64,000 nucleotides of DNA from assembly GCF_001238275.1 (NCBI RefSeq), contig NZ_LGTB01000021.1, positions 62,001-126,000 of the forward strand. Reading direction: 5' to 3'. The position numbers were made by a program, and so were the translations under genes. A model generated the notes under the pieces. It was not told the origin of the DNA and made no database searches. It saw nothing but the letters and a program-made list of their open reading frames with translations. This stretch comes from Bradyrhizobium viridifuturi. GTDB taxonomy: Bacteria > Pseudomonadota > Alphaproteobacteria > Rhizobiales > Xanthobacteraceae. Of the stretch, positions 27,808-36,317 are shown in pieces (position 1 is the first letter of the stretch; each line of letters begins with the position of its first letter).

Positions 27808-28461
27808 ATGAGAAAAAGATCTGGGGCAGGGATTCTTTCGGTTGGGAGTTTGGTGTTGCTGGCATTTTCAGTGCAGGCCGCGCGAGCCGATGACGCCGTG
27901 CGCTTCGCGCCGCTCAAGGCCGAGGAGCTGTCGCCGCCGCAAAGGGCCTGGGCCGACATGATCAGCGCGCCGCCGCGCAACGCCAAATTCACCGCACCGC
28001 CCTACCGGGCGTATATCCGCAATCCCGATTTGGCGCCGAAGCTGTCGAACCTGTCGGAGTATCTGCGCTGGAACACCTCGCTGCCGGCGCGGCTCAGCGA
28101 GATGGCGATCCTGATCACGGCGCGGCACTGGACCGCGCAATATGAATGGTCGGCGCATTATCCGCTGGCGATGAAGGGCGGGCTCGATCCGAAGATCGCG
28201 GACGCGATCGCCAAGGGCACGCGGCCCGAGGGCATGAAGGACGACGAAGCCGCGCTCTACGATCTCGGCAGCGCGCTCTATCGCGACAGGAAGGTCTCGG
28301 ACGCCGTCTACAAGGCCGCGCGGGAGAAGTTCGGCGAGCGCGGCATCATGGATATCATCGGCATCATGGGCTACTACGACCTGGTCTCGATGACGCTGAT
28401 CACGATGCAGGCCGGAGCCGCGAACAACGGCGTCGCGCCGTTGCCGGTGCTGGAGAAGTAG
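27808..28461 (+). CDS. Exported carboxymuconolactone-decarboxylase-family protein
   Basis: The protein has 217 residues. The N-terminus has a signal peptide (GILSVGSLVLLAFSVQAARA). The CMD/AhpD-like helical domain (~60-210) includes LPARLSEMAILITARHWTAQYEWSAHYPLAMKGGLDP; the family helix pair is present, but Cys of the AhpD CxxC type are absent, so peroxidase activity is unlikely. The His/Glu pair (YEWSAH) matches the gamma-carboxymuconolactone decarboxylase site. The substrate is unknown, and an exported form is unusual for the family. A good GGGAG lies 8 bases before the ATG at 27808; the longer frame is not supported. Confidence 0.83.
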   Translation: MRKRSGAGILSVGSLVLLAFSVQAARADDAVRFAPLKAEELSPPQRAWADMISAPPRNAKFTAPPYRAYIRNPDLAPKLSNLSEYLRWNTSLPARLSEMAILITARHWTAQYEWSAHYPLAMKGGLDPKIADAIAKGTRPEGMKDDEAALYDLGSALYRDRKVSDAVYKAAREKFGERGIMDIIGIMGYYDLVSMTLITMQAGAANNGVAPLPVLEK

Positions 28462-28471
28462 ACGGACTTCT

Positions 28472-28499
28472 CCCTCTCCCCGTTCTGATGGAGAGAGGG
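28472..28499 (+). terminator. Hairpin after the CMD gene
   Basis: CCCTCTC pairs with GAGAGGG around a 14-base loop, ten bases after the stop codon. It resembles a common Bradyrhizobium intergenic repeat (CCCTCTCCCCGTTCT type) and may act as a terminator. Confidence 0.45.
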
Positions 28500-28540
28500 T
28501 TGGGTGTGCGCACAATTTCGGGATAATAGAATTATATTGC

Positions 28541-28616
28541 TGATTTGCCCGACATGTCAATGTGCATGTCGAAGGCCGGCGCGCCGCCGGCTACTTTGCA
28601 TGAGGTTGTTTTCGAT
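28541..28616. repeat. Dispersed intergenic repeat, degenerate
   Basis: Holds TGATTTGCCCGACATGTCAA and, further on, GCCGGCTACTTTGCATG and GTTGTTTTCGA. I know these segments from many Bradyrhizobium intergenic regions. No coding content. Confidence 0.4.
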
Positions 28617-28693
28617 GTTTTGGCAGTGCGTCCCTGCGGAGGCAGGCCATATGCGATGGCCCTGCCACAAATGGCCGAGGTGAGTAGGATTGC

Positions 28694-30466
28694 CTACCGC
28701 CGAAAACCGTTGGCGCGCGAATAGCTCTGGCGGCTGTCCTGGGAGGGGCGCGCCGCCATGCTGGCGCGGCTCTCGCTGGCGACCGGCGTCGCGGGCTTCA
28801 GGTCCTCGAGGAAGATCGGCTTGGCGAAATAATAGCCCTGGGCATAGCGGATCTTGGTCGCCGCCTGCAGATAGGTGAGCTCCTCATAGGACTCGATGCC
28901 CTCGGCGATCACCGTCATGCCGAGCGCCTCGCTCAGCGATTCGATCGCGCGCAGGATGCCCTGGCTGCGCGGCCGTTGATGGATGTCGGTGATGAAGGAT
29001 CGGTCGATCTTGATCTCGTCGGCGGTGATGTCGGCGAGCGCCGACAGCGACGAATAGCCGATGCCGAAATCGTCGATCGAGATGCCGACGCCGATGCCGC
29101 GCAGGATCGGCAGGATCTGGTCCTGGAAATGCGACCGGGTCACGAAGGCGTCTTCGGTAACCTCGATCATGAAGCGCTTCGGGAAGCCGGTTTCCTCGAG
29201 TGCGCGCGCGAAGCGGCGCATGAATTCGAGATTGCCGGCCTGCTTGGCGGCGACATTGATGCTGATCGTCGCGGTCGGGCCGAACGTGTCGTTGATCAGG
29301 TCGATCGACTTGACGATTTCCGCCAGCACCAGAAATGTCAGCTCGTCGATCAGGCCGAGCTCCACGGCGAGGTTGATGAAGGTGCCGGGCGCCTGGATCA
29401 CGCCGTCATCGTCGCGCAGCCGCACCAATGCCTCGATGCCCTTGACCTCGTGGGTGCGGATATCGACCTTGGCCTGGAACGCGCAGCAGAAGCGCTTTTC
29501 CAGGATCGCCAGCCGCAGCGACTGCTCGATCTTCATCCGCGCCAGCGCCTCGCGCTCCATGCTGTTGTCGAAGAACGCGGTCGAGCCCTTGCCGTTGTTC
29601 TTGACGCGGTACATCGCGATATCGGCGTTCTGGCGCAGCGCCTCGTAGCTCCTGCCATGCATCGGGTAGAGGCTGACGCCGATCGAGGTCGAGGCGAAGA
29701 TCTCGGATTCCTCGATGAAGAACGGCGCCTTCAGCCGCTCCTGCATGACGTGGATGAATTCGGCAACCTCGTCATTGCTGCTGATCGGGTTCAGTAGCAG
29801 CAGGAACTCGTCGCCGGAGATCCGCGACAGGATATCGGTGTCGCGCAGCGCGTGGCCGAGCCGCTTGGACAGTTCGACCAGCAGCGCATCGCCGATCGCG
29901 TGGCCGTAATAGTCGTTGATGTGCTTGAAGTTGTCGACGTCGAGGAAGGCGAGCGCGAAATGGCTCTGCGCGGCGTCGCGGATCAGGCCGTTGACCCGAT
30001 GCTCGATCACCCGCCGGGTCGGCAGGCCGGTCAGTTCATCGTAATAGGCCGAGCGGAACAGCTGGTCCTCGAACGCCTTCTGCTCGCTGATGTCGGTCGA
30101 GGTCGAGACCAGGAGGTTGCGGCCGGCGATCCGGACCGGCCGGTGCGAGGTGAGAAACACGTATTTGGCTGCACCGCAGGAGAGCACCTCCTCGAGGACG
30201 ACGGGACGGCCGCTGCGCAGGAGGTCAAGGTTGGCGGTATGACGGTCGTCGACCGGCGCCGGCTGGCTCGCGTTCGCAGCCAGCTGCAACTGGCTCGCTG
30301 CCGCTTCGTTCACCAGGATGAACTGGCCCTGCTCGTCCTGGACCGTCACGCCCGCCGGCAGCAGCTGGAGCAGATCGCGCAAAATGCGCAGTTCATTTCC
30401 GAAAATGTCGTCTTGGCCGGTCGCTGCCGCGCCCGCCTGAAAATCGTTCTTGGTGAAACTATGCAT
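28694..30466 (-). CDS. PAS-GGDEF-EAL cyclic-di-GMP regulator
   Basis: The protein has 590 residues. A PAS-like domain (~25-130) is followed by GGDEF (~140-300), whose signature loop is RISGDEF (SGDEF at 217-221, first Gly replaced by Ser), with the inhibitory RxxD site (RDTD) five residues before it. The EAL domain (~320-570) has IEALVR (345-347), MIEVTEDAF, IDDFGIGYSSL, IKIDRSFI and AEGIES, all residues expected of an active phosphodiesterase. The cyclase may be weak because of SGDEF, so the net role may be c-di-GMP hydrolysis. The start at 30466 has AAGG upstream; the frame continues 57 codons further with no family sequence. The HWE kinase gene lies just upstream on the same strand. Confidence 0.92.
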   Translation of the reverse strand: MHSFTKNDFQAGAAATGQDDIFGNELRILRDLLQLLPAGVTVQDEQGQFILVNEAAASQLQLAANASQPAPVDDRHTANLDLLRSGRPVVLEEVLSCGAAKYVFLTSHRPVRIAGRNLLVSTSTDISEQKAFEDQLFRSAYYDELTGLPTRRVIEHRVNGLIRDAAQSHFALAFLDVDNFKHINDYYGHAIGDALLVELSKRLGHALRDTDILSRISGDEFLLLLNPISSNDEVAEFIHVMQERLKAPFFIEESEIFASTSIGVSLYPMHGRSYEALRQNADIAMYRVKNNGKGSTAFFDNSMEREALARMKIEQSLRLAILEKRFCCAFQAKVDIRTHEVKGIEALVRLRDDDGVIQAPGTFINLAVELGLIDELTFLVLAEIVKSIDLINDTFGPTATISINVAAKQAGNLEFMRRFARALEETGFPKRFMIEVTEDAFVTRSHFQDQILPILRGIGVGISIDDFGIGYSSLSALADITADEIKIDRSFITDIHQRPRSQGILRAIESLSEALGMTVIAEGIESYEELTYLQAATKIRYAQGYYFAKPIFLEDLKPATPVASESRASMAARPSQDSRQSYSRANGFRR

Positions 30467-30670
30467 GTGCCGACCTTGGCAAAGTCCGTTGTAGTTTTGG
30501 TTAAGCGGACTTGCGAAATGCCGTGACAGAATGAGACCCGGGCTGCTTTCGCAAGCCGTCGCGGCAATCGTCATTAACAGAGTATCAATGACGGATTCGG
30601 CTGCCGGTGAAAGCGATTGCGGCGCGCGCGGTTGCACCGGAAAACGCGCCTGTGCCGGAAAGCCCAGTTA

Positions 30671-31633
30671 TCAACAGTTGGGAAGCTTGCACTGCATAGT
30701 GCAGTGAACGCCGGTCTTCAGGTAACTGATCTCGGTCTTGCCGTCGAACGGCCGCAGCGCCGACTTCAACAGCTTGGTGCCGAAGCCGGGTTCGCCGAGC
30801 ACCTCGACCACCGGTCCCTCGGTTTCGTCCCAGATCACATTGAGACGTCCGTCGTCCACCGTCCACGACACCTGCAGAAATCCGCGCGGCGAGGAGAAGG
30901 CGCCGTACTTTCCTGCGTTGGTTGCGAGCTCGTGGAAGATCAGCGCCAACGAGACTGCGAGCTTGGCGGGCAGGAACAATTGCTCGCCGTTGAGATTGAA
31001 CCGCACGTGGCCGTAGGGGCCGAGCTCCGAGCGCAGCAAATCCTTGATATCGCAGCCATAGCCGTCGACCCGCGCGATCAGATCGTCGGTCGCCGAGAGC
31101 GCGCGGATGCGATGGTCGATGCGCTGCCAGACATCGGGCCGGTCCTGCAGCGCCTGATGCAGCACGGCGTGAATGGTCGAGGACTTGTTCTTCAGCCGGT
31201 GCTGCAATTCGTCGACCACGATCTTGCGGTACTGCTCCTCCTCGATCAGTCGCTTCGACACCTCGCGCTGCTGGGCGACCAGGGAACGGTAGTGCTCCAC
31301 GCCCCAGATCGCGATGCCGCACACCACCCAGAAGATCATCAGCAGGGCAAAGCGCGCCGGATCGGCGTGCCCGCTGCTGAAATTGATGACGACGCCGAGC
31401 AAGCCGCTGGCCAGCGCGGTCGCGATCCCGATCCGGAAGCCGCCAAGGGCGGTCGCGAAGAACACCGCCGGGAAATAGGGCGTGAAGAACACATCCGGCC
31501 TGATCTGGGCGAGCCCGAAGCGCGCCGCAGTGGCCAAAACGAGACAGAGGACGGCGAAGCTCGCCGCAAGCCGCATCGAAGGCTGGGAATCGCCCCGCCA
31601 ACCCGCCCTGAATTCGTCGATCCATTTCGCCAT
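30671..31633 (-). CDS. Membrane sensor histidine kinase, HWE/HisKA_2 type
   Basis: The protein has 320 residues. The N-terminal ~125 residues carry about four hydrophobic segments of DUF4118/MASE type (SFAVLCLVLATAARFGLAQIRPDVFFTPYFPAVFFATALGG). The phosphoacceptor region is IVVDELQHRLKNKSSTIHAVLHQ (~140-162), the HisKA_2/HWE pattern common in rhizobia. The ATPase domain has FHELATNAGKYGAFSSPRG and WDETEGPVVEVLGEPGFGTKLL. It would phosphorylate a response regulator, commonly the PhyR general-stress system or a CheY-like partner; none is adjacent. The GGDEF-EAL gene follows ~200 bases downstream. Confidence 0.92.
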   Translation of the reverse strand: MAKWIDEFRAGWRGDSQPSMRLAASFAVLCLVLATAARFGLAQIRPDVFFTPYFPAVFFATALGGFRIGIATALASGLLGVVINFSSGHADPARFALLMIFWVVCGIAIWGVEHYRSLVAQQREVSKRLIEEEQYRKIVVDELQHRLKNKSSTIHAVLHQALQDRPDVWQRIDHRIRALSATDDLIARVDGYGCDIKDLLRSELGPYGHVRFNLNGEQLFLPAKLAVSLALIFHELATNAGKYGAFSSPRGFLQVSWTVDDGRLNVIWDETEGPVVEVLGEPGFGTKLLKSALRPFDGKTEISYLKTGVHCTMQCKLPNC

Positions 31634-31812
31634 CGGTCGTTCCAGTTCACGTGAACAGGCGAACCAAAATAAGGCCGTTGCGACCGAAAAACCGCAGTTG
31701 TGGCCTTCTGGCCACAGATGGACCTCGCCGTACGGTCACCGCGCCCGTGCTTGCGTTGTCGGGAGCGGCTGGGGAATATCCGCAACATCAGACGTAAGTT
31801 GAGGGGACCGGC

Positions 31813-32652
31813 ATGGGACGACTGGACGGCAAGGTCGCGGTGATTACCGGGGCGACGAGCGGCATCGGGTTACGCACGGCGGAGGTCTTCGTCGCGGAGG
31901 GCGCGCGGATCGTGATCGCGGGACGCCGCGCCGCGGAGGGCGAGGCGCTGGCGCAGCAGCTCGGCGGCAATTGCCTGTTTCGGCAGACCGACGTCACGGT
32001 CGAGGAGCAGATGCAGGCGCTGATCGCGCTCGCGGTCGAGAAGTTCGGCCGCATCGACTGCCTGTTCAACAATGCCGGCGGCCCGGCGCAGACCGGCGGC
32101 ATCGAGGGCCTCGACGTCGAGCGGTTCGACGCCGCGATGGCAACCCTGGTGCGCAGCGTCATGCTCGGCATGAAGCATGCGGCGTCGTACATGCGCAAAC
32201 AGGGCTCCGGCAGCATCATCAACAATGGCAGCATTGCCGGACGGCTCGCCGGTTTTTCCTCGTCGATGGTCTATGGCGCGGCGAAGGCCGCGGTGATTCA
32301 TCTCACCAAATGCGTGGCGATGGAGCTCGGCGAATCCGGTATTCGCGTCAACTCGATCTCGCCCGGTGCGATCGCCACCGGCATTTTCGGCAAGGCGCTC
32401 GGGCTGTCGACCGATGCGGCCGAGAAGACCGCTTCCGTGATGCGCGAAGTCTACAAGGCGGCGCAGCCGATCCCGCGCGCCGGCCTGCCCGACGACATCG
32501 CCCATGCCGCGGTGTTCCTGGCGAGCGACGAATCGAGCTTCATCAACGGCCATGACCTCGTCGTCGACGGCGCCATCACCGGCGGCCGCAACTGGAGCCA
32601 GCAGCAGGCCGGCTACGTCACGCTGCGCAAGGCGTTCGATCAGGGGGGCTAG
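31813..32652 (+). CDS. Short-chain dehydrogenase/reductase
   Basis: The protein has 279 residues. The classical SDR pattern is complete: TGATSGIG cofactor loop (~12-19), NNAGG (~90), active-site Ser region NNGSIAG, YGAAK (Tyr/Lys, ~155-159) and SPGAIATGIFG. AGRRAAEG after strand 2 suggests NADP(H), or NAD in the cyclopentanol-dehydrogenase branch. The substrate is unknown. GAGGGG precedes the ATG. Confidence 0.92.
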   Translation: MGRLDGKVAVITGATSGIGLRTAEVFVAEGARIVIAGRRAAEGEALAQQLGGNCLFRQTDVTVEEQMQALIALAVEKFGRIDCLFNNAGGPAQTGGIEGLDVERFDAAMATLVRSVMLGMKHAASYMRKQGSGSIINNGSIAGRLAGFSSSMVYGAAKAAVIHLTKCVAMELGESGIRVNSISPGAIATGIFGKALGLSTDAAEKTASVMREVYKAAQPIPRAGLPDDIAHAAVFLASDESSFINGHDLVVDGAITGGRNWSQQQAGYVTLRKAFDQGG

Positions 32653-32664
32653 TTCGTATTGCAG

Positions 32665-32787
32665 CGTCATTGCGAAGAGCGATAGCGACGAAGCAAGCCA
32701 CCTTCCTTCGTGCGGCATGATGGATTGCTTTGGAGGAGCCTATCATCCGGCGACGCTTCGCGCCGACCGGATGGCTCGCAAATGACG
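32665..32787. repeat. Dispersed palindromic repeat (GTCATTGCGA...GCAAATGAC type)
   Basis: Begins CGTCATTGCGAAGAGCGAT and ends GGCTCGCAAATGACG, inverted ends around AAGCAAGCCA and TGGATTGCTTTGG. This is a degenerate copy of the common Bradyrhizobium/Rhodopseudomonas CGTCATTGCGAG element. It fills the SDR-cyclase intergenic space. Confidence 0.65.
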
Positions 32788-32806
32788 TGGGAAGGAGCAG
32801 TCTCGC

Positions 32807-33826
32807 GTGAACGCCAAACTCGAGCGGAAGCTGCGCACTCTCGGCGCCGTCATCGTGGCCGGTGTCGTCGCGAGTGTCGTGATCAATGTCGCGCAAGGCC
32901 GTCATTCGCTGACGGCGTTCCTGGTGGGGTTTGTTTACGCATTCGTATCCTGCGTGGCGCTCGGCGGGATCGAGTTGTTCGTGTTTCAGGGCCCGCTGTC
33001 GGAGCGCCTCAATCGCTTGTCCTTTGCCGGCCTTCTGACGGTGCGCAGCGCGGTCTACGCCGTCATCATCATCGCGATCCAGCTGCTGCAGCCGGGCGAG
33101 CGCTTCGCAGGATTGTCACTCGAGGTCTCCTATGAGGACTTCTGGCGCTCCATCGCCTATTCCGCCGTGATCTCGCTGGTGCTGAATTTCGGCTTCAGCA
33201 TCGCCATCTTGATCGGCCCGCGCGTCTTCATGAATTTCGTGACCGGGCGCTACCATTCCCCGGTCGAGGAGAACCGCTTCGTGCTGTTCGTCGACATCGC
33301 GGGTTCGACCGGGCTGGCCGAACGGCTCGGCGGCATCGGCATTCATCGCTTTCTCGATCGCACCTTTCGCCTGCTCACCGAATCGGTCGTCGATCATCGC
33401 GGCGAGGTGCTGAACTATATCGGCGATGAAATCATCGTGACGTGGCCGGAACGCAGTGGCGCGATCGATTGCCGGCCGCTGCGCTGCTTCGTGGCGATGC
33501 GCAGCGCGCTGCAGAAGGCCGCGTCGCAGTTCGAGCGCGAATTCGATGCGGTGCCGCAGATCCGCGGCAGCCTGCATTTCGGTTCGGTGATCGTCGGTGA
33601 GATCGGCGACGTCAAGCCGGCGATCGTGTTCAACGGCGATGTCATGAACACCGCGGCGCGGCTGGAGGAGTTGAGCCGCAAGGTCGATGGCGGCTTCCTC
33701 GCCTCACGCGCGGCGATGGCCCGCTTCGCCGCGCCGCCGCCATTTCCGGTGAGCGATCTCGGCACCTTGCCGATCCGCGGCCGCGTCGACGGCATCGACG
33801 TCGTCGGGATCGGAGCGGTGGCGTAG
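32807..33826 (+). CDS. Membrane adenylate/guanylate cyclase
   Basis: The protein has 339 residues. Four hydrophobic segments form an N-terminal membrane domain (~10-140: GAVIVAGVVASVVINVA, GFVYAFVSCVALGGIEL, SAVYAVIIIAIQLLQ, YSAVISLVLNFGFSIAILI). The class III catalytic domain (~155-320) has VLFVDIAGSTGLAERLGG (metal Asp), NYIGDEIIVTW (second Asp) and FNGDVMNTAARLEELSRK. It is the second cyclase within 10 kb but has a different membrane module from the HAMP-type one. The GTG start has GAAGGAG 11 bases upstream. Confidence 0.92.
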   Translation: MNAKLERKLRTLGAVIVAGVVASVVINVAQGRHSLTAFLVGFVYAFVSCVALGGIELFVFQGPLSERLNRLSFAGLLTVRSAVYAVIIIAIQLLQPGERFAGLSLEVSYEDFWRSIAYSAVISLVLNFGFSIAILIGPRVFMNFVTGRYHSPVEENRFVLFVDIAGSTGLAERLGGIGIHRFLDRTFRLLTESVVDHRGEVLNYIGDEIIVTWPERSGAIDCRPLRCFVAMRSALQKAASQFEREFDAVPQIRGSLHFGSVIVGEIGDVKPAIVFNGDVMNTAARLEELSRKVDGGFLASRAAMARFAAPPPFPVSDLGTLPIRGRVDGIDVVGIGAVA

Positions 33827-33955
33827 CCTTTCGTCGCCCTGGCAAGCGCAGCGGCGGCGCCGTCTCCGCCTTCGGCGGATGTCCGATCAACCTCCGAGCA
33901 GGCCAAACCGCCAGACGGGTTGATGACTGGGATTTGGACAACCCTTGAGATATGG

Positions 33956-33976
33956 TGTCAATGTAGTGCATTGACA
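33956..33976. promoter_or_regulatory. 21-bp palindrome upstream of the small membrane-protein gene
   Basis: TGTCAATG and CATTGACA are perfect 8-bp arms around TAGTG. The site lies 24 bases before the ATG at 34001 and looks like a regulator dimer site. It could instead be the end of a degenerate intergenic repeat covering 33890-33950. Confidence 0.45.
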
Positions 33977-34000
33977 GGGCAAATTGCTCGGGATTGTCCA

Positions 34001-34594
34001 ATGAGCCAGGATCGCAGCTTTGCGGTAAATCGTCTTTGGGCGACCGTCGCGCTGGCCGCGCTCCTGATCGCCATCCTGATTTTTGCTTTCATGTTCCTGG
34101 CGTGCGGCGCGGCTTCATTGGGCTTGGCTATGGAGTTCCCGCGCCACGTCGGCGAATCTGCCATGTTCTTCGTGGTGGCCGTGATCTGCGGTGCCGCCCT
34201 GCTTTGCCTGTGCGCGGCCTTTGGGAGTCTGTTCAAGACACTAAGGGCAGGCGGTCCTGCTCTGACGATATCGCCTGAAGGGTTCCGATACAGCTTCGCC
34301 TCCGACGATTTGATTCCGTGGAAGGAGATCAGGGACATCAGCCCTGACGGTGGTTTGGGGAGAGGAAAGTCCGCGACGGGGCTGCGTTTTCAACTGGACT
34401 CTGGTTTTGCCGACACTTTGCATTGGCGCAGCAAAATCGCAAACTCCTTCAAGTCACAAGTCATCGCAGTGCGTTTCGCGTTTATCAAAGCTCCAAAGGC
34501 AGAGCTGCGGGAGGCGCTGATCCGGCCGCTGCAATCGAAGTCCGTGCAAGCTTCGTCCGCTCTACTCGCGAAGGCGAACTGGCTGCTCGGCTGA
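34001..34594 (+). CDS. Two-helix membrane protein with PH-like tail (STM3941-like), function unknown
   Basis: The protein has 197 residues. Two membrane segments (LWATVALAALLIAILIFAFMFLACGA; SAMFFVVAVICGAALLCLCAAFGSLF) are followed by a cytoplasmic domain with ALTISPEGFRYSF and LIPWKEIRDI, the pattern of small PH-like membrane proteins annotated STM3941 family. GC content and codon use are lower than in neighbours, which suggests later acquisition. The ATG at 34001 is chosen; the frame extends 27 codons upstream through a palindrome and repeat. Confidence 0.68.
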   Translation: MSQDRSFAVNRLWATVALAALLIAILIFAFMFLACGAASLGLAMEFPRHVGESAMFFVVAVICGAALLCLCAAFGSLFKTLRAGGPALTISPEGFRYSFASDDLIPWKEIRDISPDGGLGRGKSATGLRFQLDSGFADTLHWRSKIANSFKSQVIAVRFAFIKAPKAELREALIRPLQSKSVQASSALLAKANWLLG

Positions 34595-34703
34595 ATTACC
34601 AAGGGTGCGAAAGCTATGTCTGCTCAGCCTGGCGATCCAGCATTCGCATTTGCGGGTGATGACACCGCGTATTTGATATCTTGAAGCGCGAGCAATCCTC
34701 AGC

Positions 34704-34729
34704 GTCGTCCCGGCCTTCGCCGGGACGAC
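34704..34729. repeat. Hairpin repeat GTCGTCCCGGC
   Basis: Perfect 11-bp stem with a 4-base loop, of the dispersed Bradyrhizobium CGTCGTCCCGGC family. It lies ~50 bases past the 3' end of the LLM gene and may end its transcription. Confidence 0.6.
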
Positions 34730-34777
34730 AGTTGTGGACGTGGCGCGAGCTGGTGTTCCTGCAAGGCGCCCGTGCTC

Positions 34778-36019
34778 TCACACCTTCTGCTTCGCGGCTT
34801 CCCTCGCAAGATCAGGCGCGTTCACGGCCGGGATCGCGACGCGGCCTGTGCCGGTATGCTGGAGTGCGGCGGCGGCCTTGTCGTTCTGCATGATCTTGGC
34901 CATCACGGCCTGGCCGGCGCGTTCGAACACGGCGCGGTTATCGATCAGGAACTGGCGCGACTTGCGCAGGCCGTCGATATAGCCGTTGATCTCCGGGATC
35001 ACGTAGCGCGCCACCAGGTCCCAGCTGCGGCGGGTGTTTTCGATGTTGGCCCAGTCATGCGCGAAGCCGATGATCGAGCCGACGCCGCCGGAGACGTCGA
35101 CCAGGTTCTTGATCATCTTGATCAGGTCATCCGGCGTGCCGATGGTGGACGCCGCACCCTCGATGAAGGCGGTCTTGTCGACCGCCTCGTCCGGCGAGCC
35201 GAACGCAGTCAGGCCCGGTCGCATCAAGGTGCCGACGTTATATTCGTTGTGCCAGCGCATCAGCCCGGCGCCGGCCTCGCGCCGCGCCTGCTCGCGGGTC
35301 TCGGCGATGTGCCAGGACAGCAGCACGCGCCAGTTGGCGCGGCTCACAGTGGTGCCGGCCTTCGCGGCGGCGTCCTCGGCGAACTGCCATTGCTGCGGCA
35401 GCGCCATCAGGCCCTGGGTCGACATCGAGCCCAGCGAGATGATGCCGATGCCGTATTTGCCGGCGAGCGTCATGCCCGACGGCGAGATCTGCGAGGCCAC
35501 CACGAACGGCATATCCTCCTGCAGCGGCAGGATCTGCAACGCGGCGTCGTGCATCTCGAACCAGTCGGTCTTGGCGGTGACGCGCTCGCCGTTGAACAGG
35601 CGGCGGATCACCGCGATCGCCTCGTCCTGGCGGTCGCGCTGGGTCATCGGGTCGATGCCGAGCGTATGGGCGTCGGAGGCGAGCGCGCCGGGCCCGGAGC
35701 CGAAGATGGCGCGGCCGCCGGTCATGTGGTCGAGCTGCACCATGCGCTGCGCGACGTTGAAGGGATGGTGATAGGGCAGCGAGATCACGCCGGTGCCGAG
35801 CTTGATGCGCTTGGTGCGCTCGCCGGCGGCGGCCAGGAACATTTCCGGCGAGGCGATCGTCTCCCAGCCCGAGGAATGGTGCTCGCCGCACCAGAATTCG
35901 TCATAGCCGAGGTTGTCGAGCTGTTCGACGAAATCGAGGTCGCGGCGGAATTGCAGCATCGGATGCTCGCCGATCGGGTGATGCGGGGCGAGGAAGGCTC
36001 CGAACTTGAGGCGCGCCAT
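34778..36019 (-). CDS. LLM-class flavin-dependent monooxygenase
   Basis: The protein has 413 residues and a luciferase-like TIM barrel. It opens MARLKFGAFLAPHHPIGEHP, then DEFWCGEHHSSGWETIASPEMFLAAAGERTKRIKLGTGVISLPYHHPFNVAQRMVQLDHMTGGRAIFGSGPGA, the pattern of the limonene-monooxygenase/luciferase-alpha-like branch. The C-terminal ~90 residues form an extra helical segment ending in AREAAKQKV. It uses reduced flavin and O2 on an unknown hydrophobic or cyclic substrate. A GGAGAG site is present on the minus strand. No flavin reductase is adjacent. Confidence 0.88.
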   Translation of the reverse strand: MARLKFGAFLAPHHPIGEHPMLQFRRDLDFVEQLDNLGYDEFWCGEHHSSGWETIASPEMFLAAAGERTKRIKLGTGVISLPYHHPFNVAQRMVQLDHMTGGRAIFGSGPGALASDAHTLGIDPMTQRDRQDEAIAVIRRLFNGERVTAKTDWFEMHDAALQILPLQEDMPFVVASQISPSGMTLAGKYGIGIISLGSMSTQGLMALPQQWQFAEDAAAKAGTTVSRANWRVLLSWHIAETREQARREAGAGLMRWHNEYNVGTLMRPGLTAFGSPDEAVDKTAFIEGAASTIGTPDDLIKMIKNLVDVSGGVGSIIGFAHDWANIENTRRSWDLVARYVIPEINGYIDGLRKSRQFLIDNRAVFERAGQAVMAKIMQNDKAAAALQHTGTGRVAIPAVNAPDLAREAAKQKV

Positions 36020-36317
36020 TGGTCGTTCTCTCCAACTTATTGTTATCGGGGGCTTTCCGCCAACCTACGGGGTGCCTCGGGGCAACGCAATGCTCCGAGC
36101 CTGCGGCGCCCGCATGGTTGTTGCGCAAATCGGCGGCGATTGCCGCGCTCCGGAATGTTTCCCAGCGCATCAACGCAAATTGCGCGGCGGAGCGCGGGCA
36201 GGTGGGGGATGGCGATGGATGACGCACCCGTGAACCAACGCTTACGTCCGAGGTAATCGAAGGGATGACCGGAATCTGTTGATGTCGGCCGTAACGTCAT
36301 TTCGGGCAGGACAGGGC
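36020..36317. other. Intergenic region between LLM and MFS genes
   Basis: About 300 bases with the divergent promoters. I saw no RNA gene, repeat or hairpin that I can support. Confidence 0.35.
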
